A stretch of DNA of 64,000 nt from DATMRS01 sp035566015 (lineage in GTDB: Bacteria; Pseudomonadota; Alphaproteobacteria; Sphingomonadales; Sphingomonadaceae). The stretch is taken from assembly GCA_035566015.1 (NCBI GenBank), contig DATMRS010000022.1, positions 186,001 to 250,000 on the forward strand, written 5' to 3'. The notes beneath the pieces were generated by a model, which worked only from the letters and a program-made list of their open reading frames with translations, did no database searches and had not been told where the DNA came from. The number at the start of each line of letters is the position of its first letter. Positions within the stretch are counted from its first letter, which is position 1. Shown piece after piece: positions 8,535 to 14,957 of the stretch. A program made the translations under genes and the position numbers.

Positions 8535-9116
8535 GTGCGGATTGTCATCGTCGACGATAGCGGACTGCGCGCCTCGGTGCTGGAGGAGGGGCTGCGCGAG
8601 GCCGGCCATGACGATATCCATCTCGTGCCGCCGCGCGGCGCCTTCGTCGCGCGGATCGAGCGGATGGCTCCCGACGTCGTGCTGATGGACCTTGGCAGTC
8701 CCAGCCGCGACACGCTGGAGGAGATGCTGCTGGTCAGCCGCGCCCTCGCCAAGCCGATCGCGATGTTCGTCGACCAGTCCGACGAGGCGATGATCGGCGC
8801 GGCGATCGATGCTGGCGTCTCGGCCTATGTCGTGGATGGCCTGCGCAAGGAACGGGTGAAGCCCGTCCTTGAACTCGCGGTGCGGCGGTTCAACGCCTTT
8901 TCCCGAATGCAGGCCGAACTGGACGAGGCGCGCACCGCGCTCGCCGACCGCAAGACGATCGACAAGGCCAAGGCGATCCTGATGGCCAGCCGGGGTCTGG
9001 CCGAACCTGAGGCTTATGCGCTGCTGCGCACCACCGCGATGAACCAGGGGCGTCGCATCGTCGAGGTGGCCGAGGCGCTGATTACCGCGAGCGCGCTGCT
9101 GGGAGGACAGCCATGA
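8535..9116 (+). CDS. nasT: ANTAR-domain response regulator NasT (nitrate antiterminator)
   Basis: A 193-residue protein with an N-terminal receiver domain (acidic Asp7/Asp8, phosphoacceptor-position Asp52 in LMDLGSPS) and a C-terminal ANTAR RNA-binding domain (about 130-190; TIDKAKAILMASRGLAEPEAY). The start is set at GTG 8535, placed 6-7 bases after GGGAGGTGG; the frame is open from 8517. NasT binds paired hexaloop hairpins in leader RNA and stops terminator formation. NasS holds it inactive when nitrate is absent. The nasS ATG overlaps its TGA stop (ATGA), giving tight co-translation. Two matching leader RNAs lie downstream at 10416-10508 and 11830-11948. Confidence 0.92.
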   Translation: MRIVIVDDSGLRASVLEEGLREAGHDDIHLVPPRGAFVARIERMAPDVVLMDLGSPSRDTLEEMLLVSRALAKPIAMFVDQSDEAMIGAAIDAGVSAYVVDGLRKERVKPVLELAVRRFNAFSRMQAELDEARTALADRKTIDKAKAILMASRGLAEPEAYALLRTTAMNQGRRIVEVAEALITASALLGGQP

Positions 9117-10324
9117 CGACGATACGTGCGGCCTTCCTGCCGCTGACCGACAGTGCGGTGTTCGTCGCCGCGCGCGAGAAGGGCTTTGCCGAGGCCGAGG
9201 ATATCGACCTCGAACTGGTCCGCACGACAAGTTGGGCGACGCTGCGCGACCGGCTGGTCTATGGACAGGTGCAGGCCGCACATATGCTGGCGCCGCTGGC
9301 GGTGGCCGTCACGCTGGGGCTGAGTCAGCAGCCTGCCGCGCTGGCGGCGCCATTCAAGCTCAATCTCAACGGCAACATGCTGGTGATGGCGGCCGATTTC
9401 GCCGCCGCGCTGGAGCCCGATCCGGCGAAGCGGCTTGCCGATCCACTCGCCACCGCGCATGATTTCGCCGCCGCGATCGGCCTCTATCGCCGCAAGCCGA
9501 TCATCGGTGTGGTCCATCGCTTCTCCAGCCACGCGCTTGCCCTGCGCTACTGGCTGGCGAGCGCCGGGATCAATCCCGATCGCGACGTGGTCCTGCGCGT
9601 GCTGCCGCCCTCGCTGATGGTCGAGGCGAGCCGAGTGGGCGAGATTGACGGCTTCATCGCCGGCGCTCCCTGGCCGGCGGCGGCGATCGATCAAGGGCTG
9701 GTCGAGGCGGTTGCGCTCGGCGCGCGCATCTGGCAGCGGGGTGTGGAGAAGGTGCTGGCGTTCCGGGCCGACTGGATGGAAGACCATGTCGGAACGGTCG
9801 ATCGCCTGCTCGTCGCGCTGACCGCCGCAGCGCGCTGGTGTGATGCGCCCGGCAATAGGGCGGAACTGGCGGCGCTGCTCGCGCGGCCTGCCTATGTCGA
9901 TCAGCCCGCGGCGATCATCGAGCGGGGCTTGCAGGGAAGGGTGATGCCCCGGCGCGGCGCCACGGAGATCGAGGCGCCTGATTTCCTGCTGTTCGATCGC
10001 GAGGCGACCGCTTTCCCATGGCGCAGCCAGGCGCTGTGGATTTACTCGCAACTCGTGCGCTGGAAGCAGGTGAAGCCGGGCCAGGCCGCTGAGCGGGCGG
10101 CGGCGGCGGTTTTTCGGCCGGACATCTATCGTCGCGCCTTGGGGGCGAGCAACGTTGCGCTGCCTGGCGCGAGCATGAAGCTGGAAGGCGCTGTCTCGAC
10201 TCCGACCGGCGTTGGCGCCCATCGTGGCGCGCTGACGCTGGGGCCGGATCGCTTCTTCGACGGCCGGATATTCGATCCGGAGCGCGTCGCGGACTATGTC
10301 GCCGGGTTCGGTCTGCCCCGCTGA
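9113..10324 (+). CDS. nasS: nitrate sensor NasS (NrtA/CmpA-like, cytoplasmic)
   Basis: A 403-residue protein of the NrtA/CmpA nitrate-binding fold (RAAFLPLTDSAVFVAAREKGF at the start, KPIIGVVHRFSSHALALRYWL in the middle). It has no signal peptide or lipobox, so it is a cytoplasmic sensor and not a transporter binding protein. In known systems NasS sequesters NasT and releases it on binding nitrate or nitrite. The start ATG overlaps the nasT stop by four bases. The order nasT-nasS is the reverse of the more often described nasS-nasT order. No ABC permease or ATPase gene is nearby, which supports the sensor assignment. Confidence 0.9.
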   Translation: MTTIRAAFLPLTDSAVFVAAREKGFAEAEDIDLELVRTTSWATLRDRLVYGQVQAAHMLAPLAVAVTLGLSQQPAALAAPFKLNLNGNMLVMAADFAAALEPDPAKRLADPLATAHDFAAAIGLYRRKPIIGVVHRFSSHALALRYWLASAGINPDRDVVLRVLPPSLMVEASRVGEIDGFIAGAPWPAAAIDQGLVEAVALGARIWQRGVEKVLAFRADWMEDHVGTVDRLLVALTAAARWCDAPGNRAELAALLARPAYVDQPAAIIERGLQGRVMPRRGATEIEAPDFLLFDREATAFPWRSQALWIYSQLVRWKQVKPGQAAERAAAAVFRPDIYRRALGASNVALPGASMKLEGAVSTPTGVGAHRGALTLGPDRFFDGRIFDPERVADYVAGFGLPR

Positions 10325-10415
10325 TCGCGCCGGATCCTTTCCGTGTTGCAACAGGAATCGAATCGCGGAATAAGAATGGACAACGCGCAATGACGCGCGC
10401 CTGATCGGACGCGTT

Positions 10416-10467
10416 CCCCAAAGCCGGGGCTGAAAGGCGTCCACCCTGACAAGCAGCAGAGCCGCTG
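10416..10467 (+). promoter_or_regulatory. ANTAR dihairpin leader RNA upstream of nitrate transporter
   Basis: Two stem-loops with six-base loops occur in the leader: CCCC-AAAGCC-GGGG (10416-10429, loop 10420-10425) and CAGC-AGAGCC-GCTG (10454-10467, loop 10458-10463). Both loops have A at position 1 and G at position 4, the bases recognised by ANTAR domains. The second hairpin uses bases 10461-10467, which also form the 5' arm of the terminator at 10461-10508, so the two structures exclude each other. An additional outer pairing GGACGC/GCGTCC encloses the first hairpin. NasT is encoded just upstream. Confidence 0.75.
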
Positions 10468-10508
10468 GCCGGATTTCGCATGCGCGAACATCCGGCAGGC
10501 GGCTTTTT
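10461..10508 (+). terminator. attenuator terminator before nitrate transporter
   Basis: The arms GCCGC (10461-10465) plus GCCGGAT (10468-10474) pair with ATCCGGC (10490-10496) plus GCGGC (10499-10503), with a further TTCGC/GCGAA pairing at the apex. A TTTTT run at 10504-10508 follows. It lies inside the transcription unit, 29 bases before the transporter ATG, which fits an attenuator relieved by NasT binding to the overlapping hairpin. Confidence 0.85.
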
Positions 10509-10536
10509 CGTGTCTTTCGCACATGGGGAAAGCATC

Positions 10537-11766
10537 ATGGCAACGCTAATCAAGTCCCGTCCGGCGCGGGCATCCACCGGCTTTTGGCAGGTCGGCCATT
10601 GGCCGACACTGATCGCGGCTTTGCTATATTTCGATCTCGCCTTCATGGTCTGGGTGATGCTGGGGCCGCTCGCGCCGCAGATCGCGCTGGCGCTTGGGCT
10701 GAGCCCGGCCGAGAAGGGGCTGATGGTGGCGACACCGACCCTGGCCGGCGCGCTGCTGCGCGTATCGAACGGCCTGCTCGTCGATCGGATCGGGCCGAAG
10801 CGCGCGGGCACGATCAGCCAGCTTATCGTCATCGGCGGGTTGCTCTCGGCCTTCCTGCTGGGGGTAAACAGCTTCGCCGGCACGCTGGCGCTCGGCGTTA
10901 TTCTCGGCTTTGCCGGGGCGAGCTTCGCGATCGCGCTGCCGCTCGCGAGCCGCTGGTATCCGCCCCAGCATCAGGGCAAGGCGATGGGGCTCGCCGGCAT
11001 GGGCAATTCGGGCACCGTGCTCGCCGCCTTGTTCGCCCCGGCGCTCGCCAACCGGCTGGGCTGGACCAGCGTGCTGGGGCTGGCGTGCCTCCCGCTCGCC
11101 CTCGTCTTCATCGCCTATATGCTGATGGCCCGGGACGCGCCCGATCAGCCCGCGCCGAAGAAGCTCGCCGAATATTTCCACCCGCTGCGATCGATCGACG
11201 CCTGGTGGCTAATGGGCTTCTATGCGGTGACGTTCGGCGGCTTCGTCGGACTGGCGGCGTCGCTGCCGATCTATTTCACCGATCGGTTCGCGCTAAGCCC
11301 GATCACGGCTGGCTATTGCACGGCGGGATGCGTGTTCGCCGGCTCGCTGGTGCGGCCGCTCGGCGGGACGATGGCGGACAGGATCGGCGGCATCAGGTTA
11401 TTGTCAGCGGTGTTCGCGGTGGCCGCGGTGACGCTAGCCGGAGTCGGGATCGCGTCAGGCGTGGCGGGAGCGCTCGCCCTGTTCGTCGTCGCGATGCTGG
11501 CGCTGGGTGTGGGGAACGGCGCGGTATTCCAGCTGGTGCCGCAGCGTTTCGGGGCCGAGATCGGGATGATGACCGGACTGGTCGGCATGGCCGGCGGGGT
11601 CGGCGGCTTCTATCTCGCCTCCTCGCTGGGGTTCGCGAGGCAACTCACGGGCAGCTTCGCGCCCGGCTTCCTGGTCTTTGCCGGGCTTGCCGCGCTTGCG
11701 CTGGTCGGGCTGGCGCTGGTCAAGCGCCGCTGGCGGACGAGTTGGACGACAGGCGCGCGCATCTGA
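10537..11766 (+). CDS. MFS nitrate/nitrite transporter (NarK/NasA family)
   Basis: A 409-residue major facilitator protein with about 12 hydrophobic segments. The nitrate/nitrite porter signature region is clear: FAGASFAIALPLASRWYPP and GLAGMGNSGTVLAALFAP (the G-N-S-G loop of this family), and Arg in LLRVSNGLLVDRIGPKRAG. The start ATG 10537 is used because an earlier in-frame start at 10480 would lie within the leader terminator; GGGGAAAG acts as RBS. It imports nitrate across the inner membrane for the reductases encoded downstream. Expression is predicted to need NasT antitermination. Confidence 0.9.
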   Translation: MATLIKSRPARASTGFWQVGHWPTLIAALLYFDLAFMVWVMLGPLAPQIALALGLSPAEKGLMVATPTLAGALLRVSNGLLVDRIGPKRAGTISQLIVIGGLLSAFLLGVNSFAGTLALGVILGFAGASFAIALPLASRWYPPQHQGKAMGLAGMGNSGTVLAALFAPALANRLGWTSVLGLACLPLALVFIAYMLMARDAPDQPAPKKLAEYFHPLRSIDAWWLMGFYAVTFGGFVGLAASLPIYFTDRFALSPITAGYCTAGCVFAGSLVRPLGGTMADRIGGIRLLSAVFAVAAVTLAGVGIASGVAGALALFVVAMLALGVGNGAVFQLVPQRFGAEIGMMTGLVGMAGGVGGFYLASSLGFARQLTGSFAPGFLVFAGLAALALVGLALVKRRWRTSWTTGARI

Positions 11767-11829
11767 ACAGCGCCATTGCAGAAATCGTCTTGAGCCTGAC
11801 CCCACTTTCCGGTAATGCTGCAACGCAAC

Positions 11830-11909
11830 AGGGCAGCGACGCCCTCGACCATAGCCGCGACGATCCGCCGTTGGATCGTCAAGGCGCGCATGATGGCAAG
11901 GCCGCCATC
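11830..11909 (+). promoter_or_regulatory. second ANTAR hairpin leader, upstream of nirB
   Basis: Three hexaloop stem-loops stand in a row: AGGGC-AGCGAC-GCCCT (11830-11845), GACGATCC-GCCGTT-GGATCGTC (11859-11880) and GATGGC-AAGGCC-GCCATC (11892-11909). The first and third have A1/G4 loops as ANTAR proteins require; the middle one has G4 but G at position 1. The third hairpin shares 11898-11909 with the 5' arm of the terminator ending at 11948, so NasT binding there would block termination. This is the second such switch in the same gene cluster. Confidence 0.75.
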
Positions 11910-11948
11910 CAGGCCCCGCTTCGGCGGGGTCCGGATGGCGGCCTTTTT
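11898..11948 (+). terminator. attenuator terminator before nirB
   Basis: A long hairpin with arms AAGGCCGCCATCC (11898-11910) and GGATGGCGGCCTT (11933-11945), an inner CCCCGC-TTCG-GCGGGG stem-loop, and a T run at 11944-11948. It lies 18 bases before the nirB ATG. It overlaps the third hexaloop hairpin of the leader, the arrangement expected for ANTAR-controlled attenuation. Confidence 0.85.
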
Positions 11949-11966
11949 CGTTCTGGAGCGAAATGA

Positions 11967-14480
11967 ATGGACTTTTACGACGTCCCATCGCCCGCCACGC
12001 CCGATGTGACAGAGCCTGACGCCGGGCCTGCCCGCCCGCATCTGGTGGTGGTCGGCAACGGCATGGCCGGATGTCGCACGGTGGAGGAAGTGCTGTCGCG
12101 CGATGCCGGCCGCTACCGCGTGACGATCGTCGGCGCCGAGCCGCACGTCAATTATAACCGCATCATGCTCTCGCCCGTGCTGGCCGGCGAGAAAAGTTTC
12201 GACGAGATCGTCATCAACGGCCACGACTGGTATGCCGATAATGGTATCGATCTGATCGCGGGCGACCCCGTTGTCGCGATCGACCGGGCGGCGAAGACGG
12301 TGACGTCGAAAGCGGGCCGCACCGTCCGCTATGACAAACTGCTGATCGCCACAGGCTCGGACCCGTTCATCATCCCCGTGCCCGGCCATGATCTACCCGG
12401 CGTCATCAGCTTCCGCGACATGGCCGATGTCGATACGATGCTGGCGGCGGCCGCCGAAGGCGGGGACGCGGTGGTGATCGGCGGCGGGCTGCTTGGCCTT
12501 GAGGCAGCGCACGGGCTGACCCTGCGCGGCATGACGGTGACGGTGCTTCACCTGATGCCGACCCTGATGGAGCGCCAGCTCGACGAGGCGGCCGGCTGGC
12601 TGCTCAAGACCGCGCTAGAGGGCCGCGGCCAGACCGTCCTGACCGGTGCCGATACCGCTGAAATCTATGGGCGAGGCAGGGTGGAAGGCGTGCGGCTGAA
12701 GGACGGCCGCGATATCCCGGCGCGGCTCGTGGTGATGGCGGTTGGCATCCGCCCGTCCGTCGCGCTGGCCCGCGACGCGGGGCTCGCGGTTGGACGTGGC
12801 ATTCAGGTCGACGATCATATGGTGACGTCGGACCCGGATGTGCTCGCGGTCGGCGAGTGCGTCGAACATGACGGGCAGGTTTATGGTCTCGTCGCGCCCC
12901 TGTGGGAGATGTGCCGCGCGCTCGCCGACGGGCTGGTCGGGCGGCCGAGCGGCTATCGTGGTTCGGTGACTTCGACCAAGCTCAAGGTTGCGGGGCTCGA
13001 TGTCTTCTCGGCGGGGGATTTCTCGGGCGGGGAGGGGTGCGAGGATATCGTCCTGCGTGACGGCGCGCGCGGCATCTACAAGCGTGTGGTGCTGCGCGAC
13101 GACCGCGTCGTCGGCGCGGTGCTCTATGGTGATACGACTGACGGCGGCTGGTATTTCGACCTGCTGAAGAAGAGCGAAGATGTCACCGACATTCGCGACG
13201 TGCTGATCTACGGCCAGGCCTTCGCCTCGGGAGGGGGGCGGGGGGACCCTAAGGCGGCCGTTGCGGCGCTCTCGGATGATGCCGAGATCTGCGGCTGCAA
13301 CGGCGTCTCCAAGAGGCAGGTCGTCGCCTGTATCGACGGCGGCAGCACCACGCTCGACGCGGTGCGCGCGACCTGCAAGGCATCGGCCTCGTGCGGATCG
13401 TGCACCGGGCTGGTCGAGACTTTGCTCGCGCTCACACTGGGCGATGAGTATGCCGGTGAGCGCGCGACCAAGACGGTGTGCGGCTGCACCAGCTTCACCC
13501 ATGACGATGTCCGCCGCGAAATCATTGCCCAAGGGCTGAAGTCGATCCCCGAGGTGATGCAGAAGCTGCATTGGACGACGCCCGACGGCTGCTCGTCATG
13601 CCGCCCGGCGCTCAATTATTATCTGCTGTGCGTCTGGCCGGGCGAGTATCAGGACGATCAGCAGAGCCGCTTCGTCAATGAGCGCCTCCACGCCAACATC
13701 CAGAAGGACGGCACCTATTCGGTGGTGCCGCGCATGTGGGGCGGGATCACCTCGCCCAAGGAGTTGCGCGCGATCGCCGACGTCGTGGAAAGATACAATG
13801 CGCCGATGGTCAAGGTGACGGGCGGGCAGCGGCTCGACATCTTCGGCATCAGGAAGGAGGATTTGCCTGCTGTCTGGGCCGACCTCAACGCCGCCGGGAT
13901 GGTGTCGGGCCATGCTTATGGCAAGGCGCTGCGCACGGTGAAGACCTGTGTCGGGTCCGAATGGTGTCGTTTCGGCACGCAGGATTCGACCGGGCTCGGC
14001 GTCAGGTTAGAGCGGATGAGTTGGGGCTCGTGGATGCCTCATAAGTTCAAGATCGCGGTGTCGGGCTGCCCGCGCAACTGCGCCGAGGCGACGATCAAGG
14101 ACTTCGGCGTGGTCTGCGTCGACTCAGGCTACGAACTGCACGTCGGCGGCAATGGCGGAACGAAAGTCCGCGCTACCGACCTGCTCTGCAAGGTCGCGAC
14201 CGAGCAGGAGGCGCTGGATTATTGCGCCGCCTTCATCCAGCTCTACCGCGAGGAGGCGCGCTATCTGGAGCGCACCGCGCCGTGGATCGAGCGCGTCGGG
14301 CTCGCTTATGTGAAGGCGCGGATCGTCGACGACGAGGAGGGGCGCCGGGCGCTCGCCGCGCGATTCCTCTTCTCGCAAAGCTTCAGCCAGGGCGATCCCT
14401 GGGCCGAACGCGCCGCCGGGCGGAATCGCGAACATCATGCGCCGATGGCGCGCTTCATCCCGCAGGAGGAAATGGCATGA
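11967..14480 (+). CDS. nirB: assimilatory nitrite reductase [NAD(P)H], large subunit
   Basis: The 837-residue protein has an N-terminal FAD/NAD(P)H oxidoreductase module (VVVGNGMAGCRTVEE near residue 28; VVIGGGLLGLEAAHG near 172), two BFD-like [2Fe-2S] segments (ICGCNG...SCGSC and VCGCTS...GCSSC), and a C-terminal siroheme/[4Fe-4S] sulfite-nitrite reductase domain. The four cluster-siroheme cysteines are in TCVGSEWCRFG (about 661 and 667) and SGCPRNCAEA (about 701 and 705). It reduces nitrite to ammonium in the cytoplasm with NirD. Translation of nirD starts at an overlapping ATGA. Siroheme synthesis is served by cobA in the same cluster. Confidence 0.95.
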   Translation: MDFYDVPSPATPDVTEPDAGPARPHLVVVGNGMAGCRTVEEVLSRDAGRYRVTIVGAEPHVNYNRIMLSPVLAGEKSFDEIVINGHDWYADNGIDLIAGDPVVAIDRAAKTVTSKAGRTVRYDKLLIATGSDPFIIPVPGHDLPGVISFRDMADVDTMLAAAAEGGDAVVIGGGLLGLEAAHGLTLRGMTVTVLHLMPTLMERQLDEAAGWLLKTALEGRGQTVLTGADTAEIYGRGRVEGVRLKDGRDIPARLVVMAVGIRPSVALARDAGLAVGRGIQVDDHMVTSDPDVLAVGECVEHDGQVYGLVAPLWEMCRALADGLVGRPSGYRGSVTSTKLKVAGLDVFSAGDFSGGEGCEDIVLRDGARGIYKRVVLRDDRVVGAVLYGDTTDGGWYFDLLKKSEDVTDIRDVLIYGQAFASGGGRGDPKAAVAALSDDAEICGCNGVSKRQVVACIDGGSTTLDAVRATCKASASCGSCTGLVETLLALTLGDEYAGERATKTVCGCTSFTHDDVRREIIAQGLKSIPEVMQKLHWTTPDGCSSCRPALNYYLLCVWPGEYQDDQQSRFVNERLHANIQKDGTYSVVPRMWGGITSPKELRAIADVVERYNAPMVKVTGGQRLDIFGIRKEDLPAVWADLNAAGMVSGHAYGKALRTVKTCVGSEWCRFGTQDSTGLGVRLERMSWGSWMPHKFKIAVSGCPRNCAEATIKDFGVVCVDSGYELHVGGNGGTKVRATDLLCKVATEQEALDYCAAFIQLYREEARYLERTAPWIERVGLAYVKARIVDDEEGRRALAARFLFSQSFSQGDPWAERAAGRNREHHAPMARFIPQEEMA

Positions 14481-14815
14481 TCGGTGATTGGCTCGATATC
14501 GGCTGGCTCGATGAAATTCCGCTACGCGGCAGTCGAACGATAGAGGTCGAGGGTGGTGACGATGTCGCCGTGTTCCGCACCGGCGACAACCGCGTCTTCG
14601 CGCTGGCCGACCGCTGCCCGCACAAGCATGGCCGGTTGAGCCAGGGCATCGTCCACGGCAATGCGGTCGCCTGCCCGCTGCATAATTGGAAGATCGCACT
14701 GGCGACCGGCGAGGCGCAGGGCGCCGACACGGGCTGCACCCCCGTCGTGCCGGCCAAAGTTTCGGGCGGCCGCGTGCTGATCTGCCGCGCAAGCACGCTC
14801 AAGGCGGCCGCGTGA
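14477..14815 (+). CDS. nirD: nitrite reductase small subunit (Rieske-type)
   Basis: A 112-residue Rieske-fold protein. The [2Fe-2S] ligand motifs are CPHKHG (about residues 48-53) and CPLHNW (about 67-72). The start ATG 14477 overlaps the nirB stop codon (ATGA); the frame is open further upstream within nirB, but that extension is antisense-free shadow coding. NirD is the small partner of NirB, aiding electron transfer or assembly. It is followed by a 142-base gap with an inverted repeat before the nitrate reductase gene. Confidence 0.93.
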   Translation: MIGDWLDIGWLDEIPLRGSRTIEVEGGDDVAVFRTGDNRVFALADRCPHKHGRLSQGIVHGNAVACPLHNWKIALATGEAQGADTGCTPVVPAKVSGGRVLICRASTLKAAA

Positions 14816-14844
14816 AAAGGCGGAACCGCATCAAGCTCCTCCCT

Positions 14845-14944
14845 TTCAGGGGAGGGGTTGGAGTGGGGGGTGTTTTAAGGGGCGCGGCATTCGCGAGGGG
14901 CGCGGCATTCGCGGCGTCACCCCCATCCCCAACCCCTCCCCTGA
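14845..14944. repeat. large imperfect inverted repeat with internal tandem 18-mer
   Basis: A left arm (14845-14871, starting TCAGGGGAGGGGTTGG) is nearly the reverse complement of the right arm (14916-14944, ending CCAACCCCTCCCCTGA). Between them, an 18-base unit starting GGGGCGCGGCATTCGCG occurs twice in tandem (14879-14896 and 14897-14914). It sits inside the nitrate operon, so it would be transcribed and could form a strong RNA stem. A related CCCTCCCC palindrome is present at 27810-27834. Confidence 0.65.
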
Positions 14945-14957
14945 AGGGGATGGGCTC

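Noticed and set aside
10480..10536. N-terminal extension of the nitrate transporter
   Set aside because: It would start inside the leader terminator; ATG 10537 has an RBS.
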